NCBI GenBank assembly: GCA_014879665.1
Contig: JACSRP010000114.1
Span: forward strand, 18,486-82,485
Direction: 5' to 3'
DNA: 64,000 nucleotides
DNA from: Anaerolineae bacterium
GTDB lineage: Bacteria; Chloroflexota; Anaerolineae; Aggregatilineales; Phototrophicaceae
How positions within the stretch are numbered: position 1 is the stretch's first letter; each line of letters begins with the position of its first letter. The position numbers and the translations under genes were made by a program. Below are positions 8,773 to 17,696 of this stretch, piece by piece. The notes under the pieces were generated by a model. The model was not told the DNA's origin. It worked only from the letters and a program-made list of their open reading frames with translations, and made no database searches.

Positions 8773-9918
8773 TCAGCGGATAATCTTAGCGATCAGCGTT
8801 TCAACTTGCTCCACGCGCTGATCATACGTGTGATAGGTATAAGCATGGCGCTGCCCGTTTGCGGCAATCGCCTCGCGTTCAGTGTCGTGAGCGAGATAAT
8901 AGGCGACTTTTTCCTTCAATTCAGCCTCTGTATTGTACGTTACCAGCGCCGGCTTGCCATCTACTTCTGGAAACCACAGCCGCGTGCCCGGCAGATCGTC
9001 AGTAATCTGGAACACTTTTGCCCCCGCTGCCTCGAAAAGCCGCAAATTCCCCCCGTAGCGCATGAAATCGCCATGCGTATTCACGCTAATTTTCGCCGCC
9101 GAAACGATCCGTTCCATCTCTTCGCCCAATGCCTGCCCGCGCACGAAACGGCGCAAACTGGCAGGCACATCATGTACGCTCCAGATGCCGAGATCAAAAT
9201 CGCTCAGGGCTTCTAATGCTTTCACCCGCCGGTTGTATAGGTGATTCGGCACCAGCGTTCCCACAAATGCGATATCGCAGGTGAGTTTTTTTTGCTCTGC
9301 TTCAGTCAGCAGGTAGGGATGATGAAATTCCGGATCACACGCGGAAATAGGCAGGCATTCCATGTGCTTTGCGCCAAGCTCCAGCCATTGAATTCCGTGA
9401 TAATAATCATTGACCAGTACCAGATCATAGAGTGGCATCGCCTGACGATCAATGGCCTTTGAAAACACAATCGGAGATGTGCCGGAGGCGTAAACGAGCA
9501 GTGCGCCAGTTTCGCGCTGAATCTGTTTTAGCGTTTCAGGAAAGATAACCGTGTTATCACCCGTCATCCACAGAATGTCGGGATGAAATGCCCGCGTTTT
9601 TGCCAGTAGTTCGGCATTCCGCTTGCGTAAATCTGGCCGGATTGCCGCCGGAATCCGGTGGTTGATGGCCGCCACCACTTTTGCCGGAGTGATGCCTTCG
9701 CTGTGTTTTTCCCGATGTGCCGACTCGTTCAGTATTCCGTCCGGCAAATTTCGGTAGAACACATCCAGCGTATATCCGCGCTTACGCATCGCCTTCTCCC
9801 AGAAGTGCTGTGACATGCTCGGCGGGAACAGCGGCGGGTTTTCCGGTGTTTGCGTCTGCGCCGCGCGCAGCGCTTCCGGGTGATGCAGCGAACTTACGAA
9901 GAGAATATGATGTGGCAT
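8773..9918 (-). CDS. CgeB-like / GT-B glycosyltransferase
   Basis: 381 residues. The N-terminal half (HHILFVSSLHHPEALRAAQ, then FHPDILWMTGDNTVIFPETL) and the C-terminal half (DIAFVGTLVPNHLYNRRVKALEAL, KISVNTHGDFMRYGGNLRLFEAAGAKVFQITDDLPG) match the two lobes of GT-B enzymes of the CgeB/Glyco_trans_1_2 type. The C-terminal GGNLRLFEA segment is the usual nucleotide-sugar site. It is the first gene of the four-gene cluster and so close to any promoter; the cluster lacks flippase or polymerase genes. Confidence 0.85.
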   Translation of the reverse strand: MPHHILFVSSLHHPEALRAAQTQTPENPPLFPPSMSQHFWEKAMRKRGYTLDVFYRNLPDGILNESAHREKHSEGITPAKVVAAINHRIPAAIRPDLRKRNAELLAKTRAFHPDILWMTGDNTVIFPETLKQIQRETGALLVYASGTSPIVFSKAIDRQAMPLYDLVLVNDYYHGIQWLELGAKHMECLPISACDPEFHHPYLLTEAEQKKLTCDIAFVGTLVPNHLYNRRVKALEALSDFDLGIWSVHDVPASLRRFVRGQALGEEMERIVSAAKISVNTHGDFMRYGGNLRLFEAAGAKVFQITDDLPGTRLWFPEVDGKPALVTYNTEAELKEKVAYYLAHDTEREAIAANGQRHAYTYHTYDQRVEQVETLIAKIIR

Positions 9919-9992
9919 AAGAATTTTCGCAGGCTACTTTAGCGTGCCAGATAATTTACGGTTCGGTAACGGCCGTAAACCTGTTATACCGC

Positions 9993-11372
9993 TTAACAGG
10001 CCGTCAGTTCCGTCAGATCAACCAACCACAGCCCGCTGTTTGTGCCAGTAGCTGCAATAGCTATAATGCTGCCATCCGGCGAAAGCCACATGCCAGATCG
10101 ATCCCCGTCGGCAAGCGCCAGCGGCACTGATGTCAGATCAACCAGCCTGCCTTCGCCCCGGTTGAAGCATTGTAACCGGTTTTCGCCGTTGACCGGGCGC
10201 AATATATAGATATATGAAACAACGTCCTCTTCAGCGTCCACAATCGGTATAGGCTGAGGGTAATTCAAGCCCGGCGGCGCGGCCTCGAATAAAAGTTCAA
10301 AGAAGCCGTTCGTCAGTACGTGAATATAGTAACCGGTAATGTCTTCGCCTGCTTCAGTGTCAAATGCCCCCGCAATGATCACCCGCCGTCCATCACGCGA
10401 TGCGCCGGGCAGGATAACCGACGGCGGATTATTGGCTGGCGCCGGGCTGATCGCGAGGCCTTCAGCATTGGCGGTGAAATACAGCACCGGATCGCCAAAT
10501 GCCCCGAAATAGCGCGCGATGAAGCGATCATCATCCAGCCACTCAATCGTTTGCAGGGAGCGGTTATTCAGACTGCCGTGAATTTGCCGCTGAAAACGAC
10601 CATCAGTCGCTGCCGTGTAAAAACGGTTGACGCGATCCTGATAGACCAGTCGAGTTCCACTTGGCGCGAAAGATAGCCGCGAATTTTGATAGATCAGTGG
10701 CTCGCTCAAATCGAGTATTTCCAGCAGTTCCGGTGTCACCACCTCCGCCGACGCATATGCAACCGCCTGATCGCGCTGGTTCATCCGGTTGTAGCGATGC
10801 CACGCCCACTCACTTTCCATATCCCGCGGGCATCCAACAGCATAATCCAGTGAGCGCGGGCCATTCCAGATCACATCAACCACTTCAGCTTCGCTAATGC
10901 GTGTGATGCCCGCGATTTCTGCAGCGGTTTCCTCAATGGATACTTGCTGCCCCTCAGCGGCCACTTGAACAGTCTCAATTTCGAGTCCAGCTTCATATAA
11001 TTCCAGCGGAATATAGAATCGCTGGGCGCGTGCAGGCAGCAGCACATAATCGGGCAGCAGCCCCGCGTCGCAAATATCCACTAGATACCCGTAACCTTCG
11101 CCGATTTGCTCGCCCTCAGCATCAAAGACCTGCGCCGAAAGGGATATATTGGCATAGGGTAATTCGCTGTTATTTAGAACCTCACCAACCGCAACCTGAA
11201 TATTTTGCCCGTAAATATCCTGCTGTTCATGCGAGGTGATATTGATCGCCTGCAAGCCCTCAGGCAGTGGTTCCGGCGCCGCTTCCTGTGCCATGACCGC
11301 ATAGCTCATGAGTAGCATCAGGAATAAATACGGCAAGCCACGAAGAGTATTCAAAGATCTCATGCTGCTCAC
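9993..11372 (-). CDS. Secreted protein with FxLYD-like domain and WD40-type repeats
   Basis: 459 residues with an N-terminal signal peptide (LRGLPYLFLMLLMSYAVMAQ, cleavage near residue 29). Next is a beta-sandwich resembling FxLYD domains (VAVGEVLNNSELPYANISL, VFDAEGEQIGEGYGYL; ~40-150), then PD40/TolB-like propeller blades (SRLSFAPSGTRLVYQDRV; ILPGASRDGRRVIIAGAF; GMWLSPDGSIIAIAATG). No catalytic motif was seen. It lies 9 bp from the C39-like gene on the same strand, so both exported proteins are probably made together. Confidence 0.75.
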   Translation of the reverse strand: MSSMRSLNTLRGLPYLFLMLLMSYAVMAQEAAPEPLPEGLQAINITSHEQQDIYGQNIQVAVGEVLNNSELPYANISLSAQVFDAEGEQIGEGYGYLVDICDAGLLPDYVLLPARAQRFYIPLELYEAGLEIETVQVAAEGQQVSIEETAAEIAGITRISEAEVVDVIWNGPRSLDYAVGCPRDMESEWAWHRYNRMNQRDQAVAYASAEVVTPELLEILDLSEPLIYQNSRLSFAPSGTRLVYQDRVNRFYTAATDGRFQRQIHGSLNNRSLQTIEWLDDDRFIARYFGAFGDPVLYFTANAEGLAISPAPANNPPSVILPGASRDGRRVIIAGAFDTEAGEDITGYYIHVLTNGFFELLFEAAPPGLNYPQPIPIVDAEEDVVSYIYILRPVNGENRLQCFNRGEGRLVDLTSVPLALADGDRSGMWLSPDGSIIAIAATGTNSGLWLVDLTELTAC

Positions 11373-11381
11373 TTATCGGTA

Positions 11382-12488
11382 TTATGGGGCTGGCGTGCCC
11401 ATAGCTTCACGTATCCGCGCCAATGCTTCGACGGCGTCGGGATAGCTCGTATTACGAAAAACGGCAACCTCAAGGTTGGCTTCCGCGCGCTGCATGTCCC
11501 CCATGCCTTCGGCGGCCATCGCCACATAGTAATAGGCTTCTTCCACACCGGGCGTTGTGCTGATTACCCGCGCGGCTTCTGCGATCACATCCTCATAGCG
11601 CCCCACACGCAGAAATGCTTCCAACGGCCCGTACTGATACCACAGCATGCGCCACGGCAGCCCGTTGGCAATCGCCGTATCGAACGCTTCGGCAGCTTCT
11701 TCGTTACGATTCAGCAGCAGCAGCGCCGTGCCGATATTGAACCATGTGAAACTGTCTTCTTGAGGAGTGTTTAGCTCAGCCTGCGAAAGTTCCAGTGCTG
11801 TTTCGGCATTAGCCGCCACATCCCACTGGTTGCCCATCACCTGCTGAAGCAGAACTTCCTGCTCTGGGCGATAAAGTATCAGAAAGTCGCGGTTGAACGG
11901 CTTCCACCGTTCATCAATGTCTGCATAAGGGATCGGACGGCCAGTATTGTCCGGCCCGTTGCCCAACAGCGAGTCAAATGTGAGCAGTACACCCTGAGCA
12001 TCGTCATAGCCCATGACCACCCGATTATGACCCATCCAATCATTGAAGCCGCCCGGGCCGTCGTAGTAAGAGTTCTCAATCAGCACCGGAAAACCCGCCG
12101 CGACCAGCCGCTTCAACAGGTCAAGCGTCCCACCGATGCGTTCGATGCCCTCCAACCCGTAGCCATTCGCAAACCGGATCATCTCGTCAAGCCGTACCGC
12201 CACATCTTCAGCATGGGGGTTCAACCCGTGAATCGTATCTGTATACGTACCGCCCCAGTCGTAATACGATAACTGAATGCTCAAAGCCGCCGCTGAGCAG
12301 CGATTTACATCCTGATAAACTGGCGTCAGCCCTTCCAGTCGCACCAGCGGGGGTAGGGTGTCCAGCGCAGCAATTGAAATAGATTCAGGAGTGCTTTCCG
12401 GCGTCGTTTCTGCATCCTGCGCAAGGGTGAGATGGCTTGTGACCAGCGCGCATAGCAGGCCAGCGGCGAAAAGGATTCTCAATTTCAT
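11382..12488 (-). CDS. Secreted C39-like papain-fold protein with TPR repeats
   Basis: 368 residues with a signal peptide (MKLRILFAAGLLCALVTSHLTLAQ). The segment ~45-210 matches the C39_2 papain-like fold: Cys in QDVNRCSAAALSIQL, His in DWMGHNRVVMGYDD, and an Asp in LLTFDSLLG. After it (~235-365) come TPR helices (FNIGTALLLLNRNEEAAEAFDTAI; AMAAEGMGDMQRAEANLEVA). It is probably an exported cysteine peptidase or peptide-binding protein; the substrate is unknown. The spacer upstream is shared with the divergent FHA-receiver gene. Confidence 0.8.
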   Translation of the reverse strand: MKLRILFAAGLLCALVTSHLTLAQDAETTPESTPESISIAALDTLPPLVRLEGLTPVYQDVNRCSAAALSIQLSYYDWGGTYTDTIHGLNPHAEDVAVRLDEMIRFANGYGLEGIERIGGTLDLLKRLVAAGFPVLIENSYYDGPGGFNDWMGHNRVVMGYDDAQGVLLTFDSLLGNGPDNTGRPIPYADIDERWKPFNRDFLILYRPEQEVLLQQVMGNQWDVAANAETALELSQAELNTPQEDSFTWFNIGTALLLLNRNEEAAEAFDTAIANGLPWRMLWYQYGPLEAFLRVGRYEDVIAEAARVISTTPGVEEAYYYVAMAAEGMGDMQRAEANLEVAVFRNTSYPDAVEALARIREAMGTPAP

Positions 12489-12721
12489 AGGTTATTTCAC
12501 CAGATTGCAGAACAGCATTTCGTAGGATAACCGGAGTGAATTTTATCGTAAAAGATGATAGCAAGATGAGAATAGAGGGAAATCGTCGGCGGGACGTATG
12601 TACTGTATACTTAAGTATCGCGTTTCTATTTAAATCTCTGTATGCACGAAACCGTGAAAACAGTGTAAGGTTATACGTAAATAGACGCAAAGTTTAACTG
12701 TTCAGCTAACAAGGTTTCTTG

Positions 12722-13612
12722 ATGATGCCCGAAGGCGCTCTCAATCACACTGGCAACATCGGCACCAGACATCTCAAAATGAGCGTTCCGGCAGATAAGC
12801 GGGTTGGGGTCACTGGCCCACTAGATCGCAAACTGCCATATGTCATTGAATTACGGGTCGTGGGTACGGCTTCCACTATTCAAAAGCAGGTTCAGACCGA
12901 AATGGTTTTGGGACGGCTGGATACAGAGAAGAAAATTACCCCCGAAATCGATCTTTCGCCCTATGATGGTTTCCAGACCGGCGTTTCCCGCAAACATGCC
13001 ATCATTCTTGTGCGTGATGAACGGCTGTTTCTCAAAGATTTGAACAGCACGAACGGCACGCGCTTAAACGGCCTGATTTGTGAACCAGATAAGGAGTACC
13101 GCCTGCGCCATGGCGATGAGATCTTGCTTGGTCGCCTGCGCTTGCAGCTCTTGTTCGCGGTCACCCCTATGGTTGAAGGCGGCACGCCGCTTCATGGCAC
13201 GCTTGAACCAGTGAATATCCCCCGTGTGGGCAAAGGCCAGCATATTCTGGTGGTTGAAGACGATAAAGAAGTTGGCTCAGTCTTTCGCATGGCATTGGAG
13301 TTGGGTGGCTACAAAGTGACGCTGGTGGATACTGTCACCAAGGCGCTCAACATCGTTTTCCAGATCATGCCGGATGCAATCGTGATGGATTTAATGCTCC
13401 CGGACATGAATGGCATTGACCTGCTGCATTATCTGAAGAAGCAAACTATCCCCCGCCGCATCCCGATTCTCGTGGTCAGCGGCGCAACCGGCGGCTTCCA
13501 GATGAATCAGGCATTAGAGGCCGGCGCAGAGCGCTTTTTGGGCAAGCCTATCGCCGTAGATAAGCTGGTTGGCGCGGTTTCAGAAGTATTGAAACTGAAC
13601 GTTGCTACCTGA
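12722..13612 (+). CDS. FHA domain - response regulator receiver fusion protein
   Basis: About 296 residues. I use the ATG at 12722 (another ATG follows at 12725) rather than the track's TTG, because AAGG lies at a good distance. An FHA phosphothreonine-binding domain (~55-130) shows VLGRLDTEKK, SRKHAIILVRDERLFLKDLNSTNGTRLNG and GDEILLGRL. After a short linker comes a complete CheY-like receiver (~160-290): ILVVEDDKE, phosphorylated Asp in VMDLMLPDMNG, Ser/Thr switch LVVSGATGG and the KP pair GKPIAV. It has no output domain, so it probably joins Ser/Thr kinase signalling to two-component signalling through binding. Confidence 0.93.
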   Translation: MMPEGALNHTGNIGTRHLKMSVPADKRVGVTGPLDRKLPYVIELRVVGTASTIQKQVQTEMVLGRLDTEKKITPEIDLSPYDGFQTGVSRKHAIILVRDERLFLKDLNSTNGTRLNGLICEPDKEYRLRHGDEILLGRLRLQLLFAVTPMVEGGTPLHGTLEPVNIPRVGKGQHILVVEDDKEVGSVFRMALELGGYKVTLVDTVTKALNIVFQIMPDAIVMDLMLPDMNGIDLLHYLKKQTIPRRIPILVVSGATGGFQMNQALEAGAERFLGKPIAVDKLVGAVSEVLKLNVAT

Positions 13613-13632
13613 GAATATAGAGAAAAACTAAA

Positions 13633-13657
13633 AGCAGCCGCCCGGCTGCTTTTTTAT
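13633..13657 (+). terminator. Intrinsic terminator after FHA-receiver gene
   Basis: AGCAGCCG and CGGCTGCT pair around a minimal loop and are followed by TTTTTATT. It starts about 20 bp after the stop codon. The stem and T tract are both strong, so this is a convincing Rho-independent terminator. Confidence 0.9.
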
Positions 13658-13791
13658 TGCCGAATTGTCATTTTCACAACTTCTAAAACGCCACTTTATT
13701 CCCCGCATGTGCGCCCGAATCGTAGAATTATGGATTTGTTCCATATAATGTAATGGTAAGAATCATTGTTTGAGTTCTGGAAGCTGCGTGG

Positions 13792-16362
13792 ATGACTACC
13801 CCGACACACCTTACCGCATTAATCGGTAGAGATTCTGAGCTTGCTGAAATTGCTCATCTGCTTGGTATGCCTGAGTGCCGCCTGATCACCCTCACGGGCT
13901 CGGGCGGTATTGGCAAAACCCGCCTTGCGCTGGAAGCCATTCATCAAAACGCATTGCCCGATGGCGCATATTTCGTCCCGCTGCAATCGTATTCGTCCGC
14001 AGACGCGATTGTGCCAGCTATTGCAGATGAGCTGAAATTTGTGTTTTTCGGAGAACACGACGCTAGGACCCAGTTGTTGTATTACTTACGTGAAAAACAA
14101 CTACTGTTGGTGCTGGATAATTTCGAACACTTACTCGATGGCGCTGATTTTCTGCCTGAAATTCTGGATGCTGCGCCGGGTATCAAAATATTAGTGACAT
14201 CACGCGAACGCCTGAACCTGCTTGAAGAGTGGGTATTGGATATTCGCGGTTTACGCTTTCCAGAACAGGAGCCGAACCAACCGCTCAGCAGCTATTCTTC
14301 TGTACTGCTGTTCACACAAAGCGCAAGGCGTGCGGGATACATGCCGCAGGAAAAAGATGCTGCCGCCATCATTCGCATTTGCCAATCTTTAGAAGGTGTT
14401 CCGCTGGCGATTGAGCTTGCCGCTGGTTGGGCGCGCGCCATGCCCTGCCAGCAGATTGCCGATGAGATTGAACATAACCTTGATATTTTGAGCAGCAATT
14501 TGCGCAACATGCCTGAACGTCACCGCAGTATGCGTGCCGCTTTTGATCACTCGTGGACGCTGCTTTCAGATGACGAGAAAAATGCATTCATGAAATTATC
14601 AGTGTTTCGTGGTGGTTTTACGCGGGAAGCTGCCGAAGCAGTTGCCAGCGCTTCACTGCCTGTACTGGTTTCGCTGGTGAATAAGTCGCTGGCGCGTGTG
14701 ACTATGAATGGGCGCTATGATCTTCATGAACTGCTGCGGCAATTTGGGGCAGAGCAGCTTGAGGGAGCAGGCGTTATGGCACTCACGCAGGATGGCCACA
14801 ACGCCTATTACGCCGATTTTATTGCTGAACGCGAAAGTGACCTGAAGGGACGCAGGCAGCTTGAAGCAGTGGCTGAAATCAATGCTGACTTCGAGAATAT
14901 AAGAACCGCGTGGAACCAACAAGCCGCGCGTCGACAAGAAGAATTTATTGCAAAAATGATTGAAGGGCTTCATGTATTTGGCTGGATCAGCCATCAAGAA
15001 GAGAAGCGCTATCTATTATTCAGAGATGCTGAACCTTACTTTGCGCCGATACAAGATGAACCCGACAGTCAATTATGGGGACGACTATTGGCACGTGCAT
15101 GGGATGAAAGAATCCCGGGTGACTTTACAGCTCAGATTGAGCGCGCGCTTCAGATTGCGCGCCAGTATGGCGATCATGGAGAAATTGGTTACTGTCTATG
15201 GGCATTGGGTTGGTGTGAAGCTGCAGATTCTGATATTTCACGAGCATTGCTGGAGCAAAGCCTGATTTACTTTCGACAGGCACAAGATCGTTTCGCCACA
15301 GCATGGGTTCTGATTGATCTTGCGGGGCTTAACTACCCCGGTTCATGGGAAGATAGGAAAAGATACGGCGAAGAAAGCCTTCAATTGAACCGCGAAATAG
15401 GCAGTCGTATTGGCATCGCATATTCCTTGTACATCGCTGCACTTTCGAAAATACGTGAAGGGAATTTTGCAGAGGCCGAAAAATTGTGGCTAGAAAGGAT
15501 CGCAGTAGCAAGGGAGTCCGCTAATCGCGCGCTTGAGGCTGCGAGCCTAATTTATCTTTGTGAGAAGAATTATCTTATTCAGGGTGAGATAGGGAAGGCG
15601 CGCGCGGCTGTTGAAGAAGCGCTGCAAATATTTTACGTGATAGACTTCGGGCTTTATCGAGGCTTGGCATTAGCTTCTCTTGGTCTTTTAGAGTGTGTGG
15701 ATGAACATTACGAGCAGGGTTTGGCTTTGTTTAGGCAGGCTGCAAGCCATAATACTGTTACCTATAAATGGATCCCTGATTTTATCTCGTGGGGATTGGC
15801 AATTGCGGCATGTGGTCGGGGGGATTATGAGGCGGCCAGAGGCTATTTCCCGGCAGCATACAGGTATTATGAGAATGTATTTGGGAAACTTGGTATGCTG
15901 GTATGCTTGCCCGTACCCGCCATCCTTCATGCTCATTCAGGCAACCCGACCCGCGCGGTTGAACTGCTGGCTTTAGCCTACACCCATCCCCTAAACGCCA
16001 GCGGTTGGATGAAAAAATGGCCGCTGCTCACCCGCTTGAAAGCCGAACTTGAAGAGACACTGGGCAAAGAGGGTTATGCCGCCGTATGGGAGCGTGGCAA
16101 GCGGCTGGATGCTGAAACCATGATGACAGGGTTGCTGGCTGAATTGGAAAAGCCTTCAGGTAATGCGCAGCTCCTGAACAGCGATTTACTCAGCAATCGC
16201 GAGCAGGAAATCGTTCGGCTTGCTGTAAATGGATTATCCAACCGTGAAATCGCGGATAAGCTTTTCCTGAGTCTTGAGACCATTCGCTGGTATCTGAAAG
16301 AGATTTACAGCAAACTTGATATACACAGCAGGGAAGAATTGATTAGTCGTTTCGGGTTATGA
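13792..16362 (+). CDS. STAND ATPase transcriptional regulator with LuxR-type HTH
   Basis: 856 residues. The N-terminal NB-ARC/AAA-like NTPase (~1-330) has Walker A LTGSGGIGKTRL, Walker B LLLVLDNFEHL, sensor KILVTSRERL and the GVPLAIELAAGWA motif. A long helical TPR-like region (~340-780) would sense a ligand or partner. The C-terminus (~795-856) is a LuxR/GerE helix-turn-helix (LSNREQEIVRLAVNGLSNREIADKLFLSLETIRWYLKEIYSKL, abridged reading). The family resembles MalT/AfsR: ATP-driven oligomers that bind DNA. A TATAAT at 13744-13749 may be its -10. Target genes are unknown. Confidence 0.93.
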   Translation: MTTPTHLTALIGRDSELAEIAHLLGMPECRLITLTGSGGIGKTRLALEAIHQNALPDGAYFVPLQSYSSADAIVPAIADELKFVFFGEHDARTQLLYYLREKQLLLVLDNFEHLLDGADFLPEILDAAPGIKILVTSRERLNLLEEWVLDIRGLRFPEQEPNQPLSSYSSVLLFTQSARRAGYMPQEKDAAAIIRICQSLEGVPLAIELAAGWARAMPCQQIADEIEHNLDILSSNLRNMPERHRSMRAAFDHSWTLLSDDEKNAFMKLSVFRGGFTREAAEAVASASLPVLVSLVNKSLARVTMNGRYDLHELLRQFGAEQLEGAGVMALTQDGHNAYYADFIAERESDLKGRRQLEAVAEINADFENIRTAWNQQAARRQEEFIAKMIEGLHVFGWISHQEEKRYLLFRDAEPYFAPIQDEPDSQLWGRLLARAWDERIPGDFTAQIERALQIARQYGDHGEIGYCLWALGWCEAADSDISRALLEQSLIYFRQAQDRFATAWVLIDLAGLNYPGSWEDRKRYGEESLQLNREIGSRIGIAYSLYIAALSKIREGNFAEAEKLWLERIAVARESANRALEAASLIYLCEKNYLIQGEIGKARAAVEEALQIFYVIDFGLYRGLALASLGLLECVDEHYEQGLALFRQAASHNTVTYKWIPDFISWGLAIAACGRGDYEAARGYFPAAYRYYENVFGKLGMLVCLPVPAILHAHSGNPTRAVELLALAYTHPLNASGWMKKWPLLTRLKAELEETLGKEGYAAVWERGKRLDAETMMTGLLAELEKPSGNAQLLNSDLLSNREQEIVRLAVNGLSNREIADKLFLSLETIRWYLKEIYSKLDIHSREELISRFGL

Positions 16363-16436
16363 ATACTCATGTGATGCTTATCACAATCGTCTATGATCCG
16401 CCTAATTAAGCGATGTAGAGAAGATGGATAAGACAG

Positions 16437-16931
16437 ATGACCCAGACACAGGCACAAACAGAACGCAAAATGCTGGTTGGCGCTGGCGAAACTGCACCGG
16501 ATTTTGCGCTCAAAGATCAGGAAGGTAAGACCACCCGCTTGAGCGATTTTCACGGTAAAACACTGGTGTTGTATTTTTATCCACAATCGTTCACGGGTGG
16601 TTGCACCAAAGAAGCCTGCCAGTTCCGCGATAGCTATGAAGATTTCAAACAGGTGGGCGCAGAGGTGATTGGCGTCAGCAGCGATTCCGTAGAAACCCAA
16701 AATGAGTTCGCATCTCAATACAAACTACCATTTGTTTTGCTGAGTGATCCCGGTGATGAAGTTGGCAAAATGTATGGCGTGAAAAATAAGCTGATCGTTT
16801 TTAAGGGCAGGGCGACCTTTATTATTGATTCCGAAGGGATTGTCCGCCATTCTTTTGAGAGTATCAATTACAACGCGCATATGGCTGAAGCCTTGCGTAT
16901 TGTCAGGAAATTAGCCGCTAAAGGCGGTTGA
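16437..16931 (+). CDS. Peroxiredoxin (Bcp/AhpC-TSA family)
   Basis: 164 residues of thioredoxin fold. The peroxidatic site reads FYPQSFTGGCTKEACQFRD, with the peroxidatic Cys and a resolving Cys five residues on, as in atypical 2-Cys Bcp enzymes. Downstream elements VIGVSSDSVETQNEFASQYKLPFVLLSDP and ATFIIDSEGIVRHSF fit the family. It reduces hydroperoxides in the cytoplasm using thioredoxin. The usual Pro in the active-site loop (NTPGC) is Gly (FTGGC), a mild departure. It sits 74 bp after the STAND regulator on the same strand, which may or may not control it. Confidence 0.95.
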   Translation: MTQTQAQTERKMLVGAGETAPDFALKDQEGKTTRLSDFHGKTLVLYFYPQSFTGGCTKEACQFRDSYEDFKQVGAEVIGVSSDSVETQNEFASQYKLPFVLLSDPGDEVGKMYGVKNKLIVFKGRATFIIDSEGIVRHSFESINYNAHMAEALRIVRKLAAKGG

Positions 16932-17000
16932 TCCCCTGTTTCAATCTTTTGGGTAATTTATACGAATCTTGAAAATTACGATTCTATAGGCCTCCTACCC

Positions 17001-17029
17001 TTGACGTAGAGTAATCCCTCCTGTAGTAT
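17001..17029 (+). promoter_or_regulatory. Sigma-70-type promoter of the str operon
   Basis: TTGACG (-35, 17001-17006), an exact 17-bp spacer, and TAGTAT (-10, 17024-17029). It lies ~200 bp upstream of rpsL in an intergenic region of 306 bases, so transcription likely begins near 17036 and makes a ~200-nt leader. Confidence 0.8.
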
Positions 17030-17144
17030 TTTCCGACGCATAGCCAGCACAGTAATCCTCTACGGAGGCAAGGCGGTGCTGAACTGAGCGAGGTGGCGAT
17101 AGCGTTCCGCACGGCGGATTGGCTCGTCACGGTCAGCATCATAT

Positions 17145-17178
17145 GGCGTTCCTTCGCATAATCGAAGTGCGCCTTTTT
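17145..17178 (+). promoter_or_regulatory. Terminator-like hairpin in the rpsL leader (candidate attenuator)
   Basis: GGCG with CGCC and CTTCG with CGAAG form an interrupted stem closing on CATAAT, followed at once by TTTTT (17174-17178). It lies inside the untranslated leader, between the promoter and rpsL. A similar string GCGTTCCGCA just upstream (~17102) repeats part of the 5' arm and could compete for pairing. Attenuation is an inference. The rest of the 16932-17237 region holds nothing else recognisable. Confidence 0.5.
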
Positions 17179-17237
17179 GCATGCCTGTACCGAGAGACCG
17201 CGAAAGATTTTGCGAGCAGCGTTGTTTGGAGAAGTTT

Positions 17238-17684
17238 ATGCCAACCATTAATCAGTTGGTGCGCAAGGGTCGCAAGGCGAAAAAGAGCAAAAGTAAATCG
17301 CCGGCGCTTCAGTATTCGCTGAACGTCTATGACCAGAAACGTACCCGCACTAGGAAGGGTTCGCCGCAGAAACGCGGCGTGTGCACCGTCGTTAAGACGA
17401 TGACCCCCAAGAAACCGAATTCGGCGCTGCGTAAAGTGGCGCGTGTGCGTTTGTCCAACCAGATCGAAGTGACAGCGTACATCCCCGGTGAGGGGCACAG
17501 CCTTCAAGAACATAGCGTGGTGTTGGTGCGCGGCGGTCGTGTTAAAGACCTTCCCGGTGTTCGCTACCACATCGTGCGCGGCACGCTGGATACCGATGGC
17601 GTGAAGAATCGTATGCAGTCTCGCAGCAAGTATGGCGCTAAAGTGCCTAAGGCAGGCGCTCCTGCTGCCAAAGGTAAGAGGTAA
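17238..17684 (+). CDS. rpsL: 30S ribosomal protein uS12
   Basis: 148 residues starting at [13 protein letters not shown]; the ATG at 17238 follows GGAGAAG, so the ORF-track start at 17181 is too early. The decoding-site loops are intact: [11 protein letters not shown] and [18 protein letters not shown]. It is longer than the ~124-residue E. coli protein because of an insertion between the N-terminal helix and the KRGVCT strand ([19 protein letters not shown] region) and a Lys/Ala-rich tail. From memory such insertions occur in Chloroflexota. It is the first gene of rpsL-rpsG-fusA-tuf. Confidence 0.98.
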   Translation: MPTINQLVRKGRKAKKSKSKSPALQYSLNVYDQKRTRTRKGSPQKRGVCTVVKTMTPKKPNSALRKVARVRLSNQIEVTAYIPGEGHSLQEHSVVLVRGGRVKDLPGVRYHIVRGTLDTDGVKNRMQSRSKYGAKVPKAGAPAAKGKR

Positions 17685-17696
17685 AGGTAGAGACCA

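Noticed and set aside
17119-17322. Possible leader peptide ORF before rpsL
   Set aside because: It runs into rpsL in another frame and has no ribosome-binding site; the leader is better read as untranslated.
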